Source: Gordonia sihwensis NBRC 108236 (lineage in GTDB: Bacteria > Actinomycetota > Actinomycetes > Mycobacteriales > Mycobacteriaceae). From it: a stretch of 64,000 nucleotides of DNA. The notes under the pieces are model-generated. The model was not told the DNA's origin and searched no databases. It was given only the letters and a program-made list of their open reading frames with translations. The stretch is taken from contig NZ_BANU01000028.1 in assembly GCF_000333035.1 (NCBI RefSeq), forward strand, positions 1 to 64,000. The letters are read 5' to 3'. How positions within the stretch are numbered: position 1 is the stretch's first letter; the number at the start of each line of letters is the position of its first letter. Both the position numbers and the translations under genes were made by a program. This document shows, one piece after another, positions 52,303-60,413 of this stretch.

Positions 52303-52450
52303 GCAGCCTTCATATAGGCCAGTTGAGCGAGCGCAGCGAGTCGAAACCCTCCTGCCCCAGCGACCTCCAACAGGCCAGTTGAGCGACCTCCAACAGGCTG
52401 GTCGAGCAGGCTTCCACAGGCTGGTTGAGCGAGCGCAGCGAGTCGAAACC
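52291..52450. repeat. Cluster of degenerate intergenic repeats
   Basis: Two long copies containing GAGCGAGCGCAGCGAGTC lie at 52316-52349 and 52418-52450, with shorter partial copies of the (G)GCCAGTTGAGC / GGCTGGTTGAGC part at about 52291, 52368 and 52391. The core is itself nearly palindromic (GAGCGAGCGCAGCGAGTC pairs CGAGCGC with GCGCTCG-like bases). Such units follow gene ends in Gordonia-like genomes and create false reading frames ending FDSLRSLNQPV. Their function is unknown. Confidence 0.75.
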
Positions 52451-52484
52451 TACCGACCGCCACACCCCACACTCACCGACCCCC

Positions 52485-53387
52485 TCAGTACCCCGCATCC
52501 GGCTCGACCACCGCCAGCAGTTCCTGGCCCGCCTCGAACCGCCGGATGTTCTCCGCGAGGAAGGGCGCCATCTCGCGCGTGAGCCCGGACGCCGGATTGG
52601 CCACGTGCGGGGTGATGATGACGTTGGGCAGCGACCAGAGCGGGTCGTCGTCCGCGGGCGGTTCCGGATCGGTGACGTCGAGCGCCGCGCCCGCGATCAC
52701 TCCCTCCGACAACGCCCGGTGAAGAGCAGCCTGATCGATCAGCGGCCCGCGGGCGATGTTGACGACCCAGCTGTGCGGGTGCAGTCTGCCGAGGGTCTCG
52801 TCGTTGAGCAGGTGACGGGTATCCGGAGTGTCGGGTGCGGCGAGCACCACGTGGTCGGTACGCTCCCACACCTCGTCCATTCGGTCGGCGGGCAGCATCA
52901 GCTCAGCGCCTTCGACGGCGCGGCCGCTGCGGTTGACGGCGATCACCGAGGCGCCGCACGCCGCCAGACGCGGCGTCAGCTCGCGCCCGATCCCGCCCGC
53001 ACCGATGATCGCGACCGTCGCACCCCGCAGTGTCCGGACGGCCGGGTCGATCCGTTCCTTCGCCCACCCGTCCCGGACCGCCGTGTTGATCTGCCGCAGC
53101 CCGGCCAACAGCAACGCGAGGGCGTGTTCAGCGACGCCCGCTGCGTAGAAGCCCGAGGCGTTGGTCCAGAGTCGACGGCCGTCCAAGACGCCGGCGTCGA
53201 CGAAGCGTTCGATACCGGCGGTACTGAGCGCCACCCAGCGGACGGCGTCGCCGAGTTGCGGGAAGCCGTCCGGCCCGCCGATCCAGACGAGAGCCTCGGC
53301 GTCGTCGAGCCCGGTCACCTCACTTCCGGCTCCGGTCACCGCCTCCGACAGGTGCCGGTCCACAACCGGTTCGATCGCGATCTTCAC
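52485..53387 (-). CDS. D-isomer-specific 2-hydroxyacid dehydrogenase
   Basis: Starting at GTG 53387, with GAGGAG upstream, the 300-residue protein has the NAD-binding motif VAIIGAGGIGREL, the second signature with the catalytic Arg in VNIARGPLIDQAAL, Glu in DVTDPEPPADDDPLW and catalytic His in ITPHVANP. It reduces 2-oxoacids or oxidises 2-hydroxyacids with NAD(P)H; substrate unknown. It is divergent from the kinase gene. Confidence 0.88.
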   Translation of the reverse strand: MKIAIEPVVDRHLSEAVTGAGSEVTGLDDAEALVWIGGPDGFPQLGDAVRWVALSTAGIERFVDAGVLDGRRLWTNASGFYAAGVAEHALALLLAGLRQINTAVRDGWAKERIDPAVRTLRGATVAIIGAGGIGRELTPRLAACGASVIAVNRSGRAVEGAELMLPADRMDEVWERTDHVVLAAPDTPDTRHLLNDETLGRLHPHSWVVNIARGPLIDQAALHRALSEGVIAGAALDVTDPEPPADDDPLWSLPNVIITPHVANPASGLTREMAPFLAENIRRFEAGQELLAVVEPDAGY

Positions 53388-53520
53388 GAGCGCCTCCTCA
53401 ATCTCCGGTCCCACGGTAGACCGAATGCTCTGTGCCGATCACGCGTGCCATTCGTTCGATTCACCATCGGCTCGCATGGCACACTTGCCCGGTCGATGCT
53501 GCGACCGAAAAGAGCACTTC

Positions 53521-54933
53521 ATGGAGATGACGGAAATCGCCGGGTACAGGATCCTGCGCACTCTCGGCGCCGGCGGGATGGGACAGGTGTTTCTCGTCGA
53601 GCATCCCCGTCTGCCGCGTCGTGATGCATTGAAACTGCTCGACGCGGGTGTCTCGCGGAACAGCGAGTTCAAAGCCAGGTTCCAGCGTGAGGCGGATCTT
53701 CTGGCCCAACTGTCACACCCGAACATCGTTACGCTGTACGACCGCGGCGAGTACGACGGCCGTCTCTGGGCCACCATGGAGTTCGTCGAAGGCACCGATG
53801 CCGGCCAGTTGCTCGAATCGACTGGCCCGCTGTCGCCTACCCGAGTGATGTCTCTAGTCGCGAGCGCAGGGTCAGCGCTCGACTACGCGTGGCGTAAGCA
53901 GCGGATCACCCACCGCGACGTGAAGCCCGCGAACATCCTTCTCGCGATCGACGATCACGACACCGTCGAGGCAGTGAAGCTCGCCGACTTCGGCATCGCA
54001 AAAGCGGCCGAAGAGACGACGACCTTGACCTCCACCGGAATCACCGTCGGCACCTTGGCGTATATGAGCCCGGAAGCGATTGAGGGCGCGGAAATCGACA
54101 ACCGATCAGACATCTACTCACTCGGTTGTACCGCGTTCCATTTGTTCTCTGGGCAGGCTCCCTTCACCGGTAAGACTATGACCGCGCTGATGTCGGCTCA
54201 TTTGAACGGTGAGCCGCCCAGCCTTTCAAAGTTCGCCCCGCATCTGCCGGCGACGTTGGATTCGGTGTTCACTCGAGTCCTGTCGCGAGAGCCCGACTCG
54301 CGATACTCGAGTTGTGCCGAATTCGTGGCTGCGTTGTCCGATGCGCTGGATGGCAGAACAACGCCGCTGACCGTTCCGGCCTACGCCCAGACGATTGTCG
54401 GAACGCACTCGGTTCCAGGGCGCCATCCGCACCACCGATCGTCGTCGCGCCGGAACCGATGGATCACGGCGGTCTCGGCACTCGCCGCGACCGCGGTCCT
54501 CGCAGTCGGTGGAGCCGCCGCGTACGCGTACTTCCAGCAACGGGACGAGACGCCGACAGCTTCGGCACCCATCACACAGACCACGGTCACGACGCACGTC
54601 ACATCCACGCCATCGACCACCACTGCTCCTGCGATCGCCACGGTCTACGAGCAGGTCACGCCGACCGAGGAGCCCGAACCCGTGACCGTCACGCCCGAAC
54701 CCGTCGAAGGGCAGGAGTGCGGGTTGGATCAGTTCGGTGACATCTCCGCTGACGGCACACTGTTCTGCAGCGCAGAGAACGGCGCGTGGACCGACCGTAC
54801 ACACCAGTCTCGTCCTGCTGTGACGTACGGTACTGAGTGTTCCGAACCCGGGGCGCGCGCCCGGATCAGCGGTACCGACGCAATCGCAACCTGTGAGTCC
54901 GACACTGACGGGACTCTGACCTGGGGCTACTAG
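53521..54933 (+). CDS. Receptor-type Ser/Thr protein kinase (Pkn family)
   Basis: The 470-residue protein has a cytoplasmic Hanks kinase domain (about 8-280): P-loop GAGGMGQV (16-23), Lys38, HRDVKPANIL (131-140), DFG (156-158) and the APE-equivalent MSPEA (182-186). A transmembrane helix spans about 314-338. The extracellular part has a Thr/Pro-rich stalk and a C-terminal domain with four Cys, but no PASTA repeats, so it differs from PknB. No division genes are adjacent. The DNA here has more AT-rich codons than its neighbours, suggesting later acquisition. Confidence 0.9.
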   Translation: MEMTEIAGYRILRTLGAGGMGQVFLVEHPRLPRRDALKLLDAGVSRNSEFKARFQREADLLAQLSHPNIVTLYDRGEYDGRLWATMEFVEGTDAGQLLESTGPLSPTRVMSLVASAGSALDYAWRKQRITHRDVKPANILLAIDDHDTVEAVKLADFGIAKAAEETTTLTSTGITVGTLAYMSPEAIEGAEIDNRSDIYSLGCTAFHLFSGQAPFTGKTMTALMSAHLNGEPPSLSKFAPHLPATLDSVFTRVLSREPDSRYSSCAEFVAALSDALDGRTTPLTVPAYAQTIVGTHSVPGRHPHHRSSSRRNRWITAVSALAATAVLAVGGAAAYAYFQQRDETPTASAPITQTTVTTHVTSTPSTTTAPAIATVYEQVTPTEEPEPVTVTPEPVEGQECGLDQFGDISADGTLFCSAENGAWTDRTHQSRPAVTYGTECSEPGARARISGTDAIATCESDTDGTLTWGY

Positions 54934-54949
54934 ACTCCGACCCTCATCG

Positions 54950-55705
54950 TTACCGCCGACCGCGTCGTGCGGCCTTGCCGAAGCTATTGCCTGCGATCTT
55001 GCCCGCCGCCTCGCGGTTCGCCCGCTTGGCGGCAGCCTTCTCCTTCGCGGTCCGCTTGGGCTGCGGCTCCCTGCCGCGCGACGAGTTCGCCCCGCGACCA
55101 CGGACGAGTCCGACGAATTCGTCGGCGAGCTGGGACGTGGGCGACGGCCAGACCAGTCCCACCCGGCTGACGGGGGCGTCGAGCAGCGGCCGGTAGACGA
55201 GGTCGCGGCGATGGTGCAGCCGGGCCAGCGACTGCGGCACGGCGAGCAGTCCGGTGCCGGCCGCCACGAGTTCGATCGCGTCGGCGGTGGTCGCCGGACG
55301 GTGGTCGAGCAACGGCCCGGGCCACCGATCCCAGGTGAGGGCGTCGTCGAGGGGCGACAGAAAGGTCTCGTCGGCGACGTCGTCGGCGCGCAACTCGTCC
55401 GTCAGGGTCAGGTAGTGGTCCTTCGGAACCACGACCACAGTGGTCTCGACGTACAGATCGATGGTGTGATGGGGTCCGGGATCGACGGCGTCGAGGGCCT
55501 CCGGCAAGCGTGTGACGGCCGCGTCGACCGCGCCGTCGGCGAGCAGCCGCACGCTGTCGGACACGCTGCACGCCACCAACTCGAGCGGCACGTCGGCGAA
55601 CCGTTCGCGCCATTTGCGTTCCCATTTCGCCGGCGTGACGCCGGGGACGTACGCCAGACGGAAGCGGCGGTGCGCGGCGGCGTTCTCGGCCGAGTCGGGA
55701 GTCAC
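54950..55705 (-). CDS. LysR effector-domain-only protein with basic C-terminal tail
   Basis: From GTG 55705 the protein has 251 residues. Residues about 12-205 match the substrate-binding half of LysR regulators (FRLAYVPGVTPAKWERKW, DAAVTRLPEAL, VVVPKDHYL, LVAAGTGLLAVPQSL), but there is no N-terminal winged helix. The last 45 residues are strongly basic and Lys/Arg/Ala-rich (PKRTAKEKAAAKRANREAAG), resembling histone-H1-like or nucleic-acid-binding tails. It might bind a small ligand and contact DNA or RNA through the tail. Function unknown. Confidence 0.75.
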   Translation of the reverse strand: MTPDSAENAAAHRRFRLAYVPGVTPAKWERKWRERFADVPLELVACSVSDSVRLLADGAVDAAVTRLPEALDAVDPGPHHTIDLYVETTVVVVPKDHYLTLTDELRADDVADETFLSPLDDALTWDRWPGPLLDHRPATTADAIELVAAGTGLLAVPQSLARLHHRRDLVYRPLLDAPVSRVGLVWPSPTSQLADEFVGLVRGRGANSSRGREPQPKRTAKEKAAAKRANREAAGKIAGNSFGKAARRGRR

Positions 55706-55731
55706 GGGGAAAGACTATCGGGGCCGGGCGG

Positions 55732-56907
55732 TCACGCGCCGCGTCCGGCGACGGCGAGCAGCCGGTCGGCGGGGTGATCGGAGGCGGCGGGCAGCGCCGG
55801 ACCGAACAACCCGAGCGCGCGAAGGTCCTCGATGATGGGCGTGCCCACATCGAGCAGGTGAGCGACCAGTTCCGCCGGGGGCGTCCATTCCACGCCGAGC
55901 GCGTCGGCGAGGTCCTTGCTGTGCAGGGTCAGTTCCAGCAGCCGCAAATGCATCAGCGAGGCGCCGGTGCGCCGCCCGGCCCGGTGATCGACCAGCGCGC
56001 TCAGATCCGCGTGCTCGGCCGCCTCCCGCAGTCGGTGCTCCTGTTCCCAGAAGCTGCCGACAGCATCGGCGCCGATGTAGTCGACACCGCGGGTAGCCGC
56101 CGTGTCCGCCGCGCTGCCGCCGTCGAGCAGGATGGCGTACCGCTGCGCACCGCCCGCGACATGGTCGACGAGCTGTCGGACCGTCCAGTCGCCGCAGCCG
56201 CCGGCGCGGTCGAGATCGCCGTCGACCCGCTCCAGCAACTCCACCCACAGCGTCTCCGCGGAACCGAGCAGTTCGTCGCCGGCCAGTGCTGCGACCACCT
56301 CGTCGGCGGTGCGCAGTTGCACGCCGATCGACTCCAGATCGGCCAGCCGAGCCGGCGTGACCTGCGAGGTCGCGTCGGAGATCAGGACGGTGCGGTAATC
56401 GAGTTCCGAGGCGTCGAAGAGGGTGGCCCGGGGGCAGTTGGGCAGATTGCAGCCCGCGACCACCACGGTGCTCACGTCGTGGTCACCGAGCAGCGAGTCG
56501 AGGGGCGTGCGGAAGAACGCCGACCACCGGGGCTTGTACACCACGTACTCCGCAGCGCCGATCTGCTGCACCGCACCGAATCGCAGTGAATCCCAATCGA
56601 ACTCGACGGGACCGGGCAGCAGATCTGGGGGAATCTCAGCTCCCGGAGTGCCCGGCGCGACGACCGCGTCACCGGCCTCGACCGCGGCACGCCTGAGCAG
56701 GTCGACGTCGCTCTCCCCCGGGCGGTACGACCGCACGATGTGGACCACCGGCCGGCCGAGCCGACGGAACTCCGCGACCGCCGCCGTCATCGCCGGAATG
56801 GCTTCGCGCGTACCCGGCACAGCGGCCGGGCCGTCGACGAAGTCCCGCTGGACGTCGATGAGCACCAGCGCCGCGTCGGCCCAGTCGGGAACGAGGTAGT
56901 CGGCCAC
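55732..56907 (-). CDS. Fused isochorismatase-like hydrolase and DinB/MDMPI-like protein
   Basis: The 391-residue protein joins two domains. Residues about 10-205 are a cysteine-hydrolase (isochorismatase fold) with Asp18 in LIDVQRDF, Lys125 in YKPRWSAF and candidate nucleophile Cys158 in GCNLPNCPRATLFDAS. Residues about 215-385 are a TIGR03086/MDMPI-like four-helix domain of the DinB superfamily, with DWTVRQLVDHVAGGA (240-254), a family linked to mycothiol-dependent or metal-dependent reactions. No signal or membrane segment. Substrate unknown. Confidence 0.82.
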   Translation of the reverse strand: MADYLVPDWADAALVLIDVQRDFVDGPAAVPGTREAIPAMTAAVAEFRRLGRPVVHIVRSYRPGESDVDLLRRAAVEAGDAVVAPGTPGAEIPPDLLPGPVEFDWDSLRFGAVQQIGAAEYVVYKPRWSAFFRTPLDSLLGDHDVSTVVVAGCNLPNCPRATLFDASELDYRTVLISDATSQVTPARLADLESIGVQLRTADEVVAALAGDELLGSAETLWVELLERVDGDLDRAGGCGDWTVRQLVDHVAGGAQRYAILLDGGSAADTAATRGVDYIGADAVGSFWEQEHRLREAAEHADLSALVDHRAGRRTGASLMHLRLLELTLHSKDLADALGVEWTPPAELVAHLLDVGTPIIEDLRALGLFGPALPAASDHPADRLLAVAGRGA

Positions 56908-56940
56908 GTCATCGATGGTCGCACAGCGCTGCGCAGGGCG

Positions 56941-57357
56941 TCAGTCGCCCGCCGGCAGCGGGATGTTCTGAAGGCGCAGCTGCCCGCGGGCGAGATCCTT
57001 GCCGGTGGCCTCGTCGCTGATCCGGACGAGCCAGAGCTGCTGCGTGCGGCCCTGAACGATCGGTTCGGCGACCACCCGCGCACGAGTACCTCGCGACGAC
57101 CGCAGGAAGTCCGTCGAATTGTTCAGCCCCACCGCGAACTGCCCGCGGTCGGCCACGGCCACGCTGGCGCCGATGCTGCCAGCGCTTTCGACGATGGCCG
57201 CGTACACGCCGCCGTGGACCACACCGAACGGCGTGTGGTGCCGCTCGTCGAGATCGGCGTATCCCTCCACGCGCGTGCCGGAGGCCTCGGTGACGACGAG
57301 GCCGGAAGCGTCCATGAACTCGCTCGACGTCGACGGAATCGGTGCGGTGTCGGTCAT
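56941..57357 (-). CDS. PaaI-type hotdog thioesterase
   Basis: The 138-residue protein has the hotdog motif HHTPFGVVHGGVYAAIVESAGS (about 41-62), where HGG precedes the active-site Glu/Asp helix. It should hydrolyse an acyl- or aryl-CoA. It is divergent from the HxlR regulator by 110 bp and follows no clear pathway genes. Confidence 0.82.
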   Translation of the reverse strand: MTDTAPIPSTSSEFMDASGLVVTEASGTRVEGYADLDERHHTPFGVVHGGVYAAIVESAGSIGASVAVADRGQFAVGLNNSTDFLRSSRGTRARVVAEPIVQGRTQQLWLVRISDEATGKDLARGQLRLQNIPLPAGD

Positions 57358-57399
57358 CGTGTCTCTCCTGCGATCGATGTCGGCGACACGTTGCCGCTG

Positions 57400-57416
57400 A
57401 CTTCTGATAGAGAAGT
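57400..57416. promoter_or_regulatory. Inverted repeat between thioesterase and HxlR genes
   Basis: ACTTCT (57400-57405) and AGAAGT (57411-57416) flank GATAG. The AT-rich dyad lies between the divergent starts, 43 bp from the thioesterase and 51 bp from hxlR-like, where an HxlR operator is expected. Confidence 0.5.
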
Positions 57417-57467
57417 TAGATCGCCGATCAACTGACTGTCAACATCGAAGCCAGCTAGACTGGCGAC

Positions 57468-57947
57468 GTGGACTGGCTGGATTTCGACACCGACAACTGC
57501 TCCGTCCAGCGCACGCTCGACGTCATCGGCGACCGCTGGAGCGTGCTCGTGCTGCGCGAGGTATTCAATGGTGTGCGCCGGTTCGACCGCATCAAGCAGC
57601 ACACCGGGATCTCCGACTCTGTCCTGTCCGACCGTCTGCGCAGGCTCCTCGACGCCGGCGTGCTGGTGGCCTCCGAGTATCGGGAGCCTGGGTCGCGGCG
57701 CCGGAAGGAGTATCGACTCACCGACGCCGGGCTCGACCTTCAGCCGGTGCTGATCTCCATGCTCCGGTGGGGCGACAAGCACCGCGCCGACCCGGCGGGC
57801 CCGTCGCTGAACGTGGTGCACCGCGGGTGCGGCGCTCCGGTGCGCACCGAGATCGTCTGCGACGCCGGGCACCCCGTGCCCCAGCGCGAGGTACGCAATG
57901 AACCGGGTCCGGGTGCGCGCAAGCGCGCCACCGGGCCCGTCGCCTGA
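57468..57947 (+). CDS. HxlR-family regulator
   Basis: Starting at GTG 57468, the 159-residue protein has an HxlR winged helix (about 10-100) with NCSVQRTLDVIGDRWSVLVL and RFDRIKQHTGISDSVLSDRLRRL. The N-terminal Cys12 is the conserved redox or electrophile sensor of the family. A C-terminal extension of about 50 residues has two further Cys (HRGCG, EIVCDAGH). It probably controls the divergent thioesterase. Confidence 0.88.
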   Translation: MDWLDFDTDNCSVQRTLDVIGDRWSVLVLREVFNGVRRFDRIKQHTGISDSVLSDRLRRLLDAGVLVASEYREPGSRRRKEYRLTDAGLDLQPVLISMLRWGDKHRADPAGPSLNVVHRGCGAPVRTEIVCDAGHPVPQREVRNEPGPGARKRATGPVA

Positions 57948-57960
57948 CGCATCCGCGCCG

Positions 57961-59085
57961 TCAGTCCTCTCCCAGCTCCGGCGGAGCGCTCCGATAGACC
58001 GGCGGCGTCTCCGACATCCGGATCGGATTGGCCACCGTCCTGACCGGCGCGTCGCGGCGCGGGTCGTCGACCTGCGCGATCGGTTCCAGTCCGAGCCGAT
58101 CGGCCAATGCGAACGCCTCGGCGATGTCGTTGACCGGTCCGCATGGGACTCCGACCGCCGCGAATCGGGTGAACCAGCCGTCGGCGGTGTCGGCGCGCAG
58201 CAGCTCGGTGAGTTCGTCGATGAGCGACTCGCGATTGGCGACGCGGTCGGAGTTGGTGGCGAACCGCGGATCGTCGGCCATCCCGGGGGCGCCGAGTTCG
58301 GCGGTCAGCGCGGAGAACTGGCGGTCGTTGCCTACCGCGAGGATCAGGGGACGGTCGGCCGTCGGGAACGGCTGATACGGCACCACGCTCGGATGCATGT
58401 TGCCCATGGCCCGCGGGACCACACCCGCGCCGACGTATCCCGAACCCTGATTGGCCAGTGCCGACAGCAGCGACGACAGCAGGTTCACCTCCACCCGCTG
58501 CCCTCGGCCGGTGCGGTCACGGTGGCGCAGTGCCGACAGGATGCCGACGGCCGCGTGCAGACCGGTCACCACGTCGACCAGCGCGACGCCGACCTTCGTC
58601 GGCTCCTCCGGCGACGCGCCGGTGATGCTCATCAGACCGCCGACGGCCTGCACCAAGAGGTCGTATCCAGGCAGGTCGTTGTGTCCGCCGAAGCCGGTGA
58701 TCGAGCAGTAGACGACGCCGGGGTTGACCGCGGCGACTTCGGAATAGCCCAGACCCAGCCGGTCCATGGCTCCCGGCAGGAAGTTCTCGACCACCACGTC
58801 GGCCCGTGCGACGAGGTCCCGAGCCGAGGCGAGGTCGTCGGCGTCGCGCAGATCGAGCGCGAGCGAGGACTTGTTGCGGTTCACCGCCTGGAAGTACGTC
58901 GCCTGCCCGCCCGCGTACGGCGGCCCCCACGACCGCGTGTCGTCACCCGATCCCGGCCGTTCGATCTTCACCACCTCGGCGCCGAGGTCGGCAAGGAGCA
59001 TGGTCGCGTAGGGCCCGGCGAGCACTCGGCCGAAGTCGGCGATCAGCAGCCCGTCGAGGGCTCCGCCAGCGCCGTCGCCCGTCAC
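57961..59085 (-). CDS. Family III CoA-transferase (probable glutarate CoA-transferase)
   Basis: From GTG 59085, which overlaps the upstream stop (GTGA), the 374-residue protein has CaiB/BaiF motifs: DFGRVLAGPYATMLLADLGAEVVKIE, FQAVNRNKSSLALDL, and the catalytic Asp in TKVGVALVDVVTG. Coupling to a glutaryl-CoA-dehydrogenase-like gene suggests it activates glutarate by CoA transfer (GcdG role). Other dicarboxylate or acyl substrates are possible. Confidence 0.85.
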   Translation of the reverse strand: MTGDGAGGALDGLLIADFGRVLAGPYATMLLADLGAEVVKIERPGSGDDTRSWGPPYAGGQATYFQAVNRNKSSLALDLRDADDLASARDLVARADVVVENFLPGAMDRLGLGYSEVAAVNPGVVYCSITGFGGHNDLPGYDLLVQAVGGLMSITGASPEEPTKVGVALVDVVTGLHAAVGILSALRHRDRTGRGQRVEVNLLSSLLSALANQGSGYVGAGVVPRAMGNMHPSVVPYQPFPTADRPLILAVGNDRQFSALTAELGAPGMADDPRFATNSDRVANRESLIDELTELLRADTADGWFTRFAAVGVPCGPVNDIAEAFALADRLGLEPIAQVDDPRRDAPVRTVANPIRMSETPPVYRSAPPELGED

Positions 59086-60269
59086 CGGAAGGCGGCTTCG
59101 CCGGTCAGGGCGCGGCCGATGGTGAGCTGGTGGACCTCGGACGTGCCCTCGTAGGTGAGCACGGACTCGAGGTTGTTGGCATGCCGGATCACCGGGTACT
59201 CCAGGGTGATCCCGTTGGCGGCGAGGATGGTGCGGCATTCGCGGGCGATCTTGATCGCCTCCCGGCAGTTGTTGAGCTTTCCGAGACTCACCTGGGCCGG
59301 CTCCACCTCACCGGCGTCCTTGAGCCGGCCGAGCTGGTAGGCGAGCAGGTGTCCCTTACCGACCTCGAGTGCCATGTCGGCCAGTTTGGCCTGGGTGAGC
59401 TGGTAGGCGGCCAGCGGCTTGTCGAACACCCGGCGGGTCGACGCGTACTCGATCGCGGTCTCCAGGCAGTCGCGGGCGGCACCGATGGAGCCGAAGATGA
59501 TCCCGAAGCGCGCCTCGTTGAGACAGCTCAGCGGACCGCTCAGACCCGCCGCCTCGGGCAGCATCGCCGATTCGGGCAGACGCACGTCCTCCAGGACCAG
59601 CTCCGAGGTCACCGATGCGCGTAGCGACATCTTGGCGCGGATCTCCGGCGCCGAGAATCCGGGCGTGTCGGTCGGGACGACGAAGCCGCGGATCCCCCGG
59701 GCGCCCTGCGCCAGGTCGGTCTTGGCCCACACCACCGCGACGTCGGCCACCGAACCGTTCGTGATCCACATCTTGGCGCCGTTGAGCACCCAGTCGGAGC
59801 CGTCGCGGACCGCCCGCGTGCGCATGCCGCCCGGATCGGACCCGAAATCCGGTTCGGTGAGCCCGAAGCAGCCGAGCGCGTCGCCCGCCGCCATCTGCGG
59901 CAGCCACTGCTGCTTCTGCTCATCACTGCCCCAGTGATGGATGGCGAACATCGCGAGCGAGCCCTGCACCGAGACCAGCGAACGGATGCCCGAGTCGATC
60001 GCCTCGAGTTCCAGGCACGCCAGGCCGTAGGTCACCGCACTCATCCCCGCACAGCCGTAACCGTCGAGGTGCATGCCGAGCACCCCGAGTCCGCCCAGTT
60101 CCTTGGCCAGTTCGCGCGCCGGGATCCGCGCCTCGTCGAACCAGCCCGCGATGTGCGGCCGGATCCTCTCCGCGCCGAACTTCCGGACGGTGTCGCGGAT
60201 CGCCTTCTCCTCGTCGGAGAGCAGTCCGTCGAGGGCGAAGAGTTCGGTGACGGTGCGGGTGTCGGCCAT
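59082..60269 (-). CDS. gcdH: Acyl-CoA dehydrogenase, probably glutaryl-CoA dehydrogenase
   Basis: The ATG at 60269 with GGAGAA upstream gives 395 residues, the glutaryl-CoA dehydrogenase length. Motifs are CFGLTEPDFGSDPGGM (FAD/substrate region), WITNGSVADVAVVWAK, and the catalytic-Glu segment LTYEGTSEVHQLTIGRALTG near the C-terminus. Its product would be crotonyl-CoA from glutaryl-CoA (lysine or glutarate breakdown). It is the first gene of a two-gene operon and is divergent from a LacI regulator across a palindromic operator. Another short/branched acyl-CoA dehydrogenase is possible. Confidence 0.8.
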   Translation of the reverse strand: MADTRTVTELFALDGLLSDEEKAIRDTVRKFGAERIRPHIAGWFDEARIPARELAKELGGLGVLGMHLDGYGCAGMSAVTYGLACLELEAIDSGIRSLVSVQGSLAMFAIHHWGSDEQKQQWLPQMAAGDALGCFGLTEPDFGSDPGGMRTRAVRDGSDWVLNGAKMWITNGSVADVAVVWAKTDLAQGARGIRGFVVPTDTPGFSAPEIRAKMSLRASVTSELVLEDVRLPESAMLPEAAGLSGPLSCLNEARFGIIFGSIGAARDCLETAIEYASTRRVFDKPLAAYQLTQAKLADMALEVGKGHLLAYQLGRLKDAGEVEPAQVSLGKLNNCREAIKIARECRTILAANGITLEYPVIRHANNLESVLTYEGTSEVHQLTIGRALTGEAAFR

Positions 60270-60314
60270 GAGGATTCTCCTGAGTTCGGGGACGAGGTGG
60301 CTGCAATGCTTTGC

Positions 60315-60326
60315 GCAATCGATTGC
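60315..60326. promoter_or_regulatory. LacI-type operator palindrome
   Basis: GCAATCGATTGC is a perfect 12-bp palindrome with the CG centre used by LacI/PurR-family repressors. It lies between the divergent gcdH-like and LacI genes, 46 bp upstream of the former. Confidence 0.75.
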
Positions 60327-60364
60327 ATATGGTGGAGTGAGAGTATCCATCACGGCGGCGAGCC

Positions 60365-60413
60365 GTCAATGCCCATCGACGTCAATGCCCATCGACGAGG
60401 ACCCACCCGATGA
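60365..60413 (+). promoter_or_regulatory. Tandem duplication and short upstream ORF before the LacI gene
   Basis: GTCAATGCCCATCGAC is repeated in tandem at 60365-60380 and 60381-60396. The first ATG (60369) opens a 14-codon frame, MPIDVNAHRRGPTR, whose TGA overlaps the LacI ATG (ATGA at 60410-60413). This could couple translation of the regulator to the leader peptide. Confidence 0.45.

Noticed and set aside
52310..52498. Minus-strand ORF ending in FDSLRSLNQPV-like peptides
   Set aside because: It is a translation of the intergenic repeat units, not a protein-coding gene.
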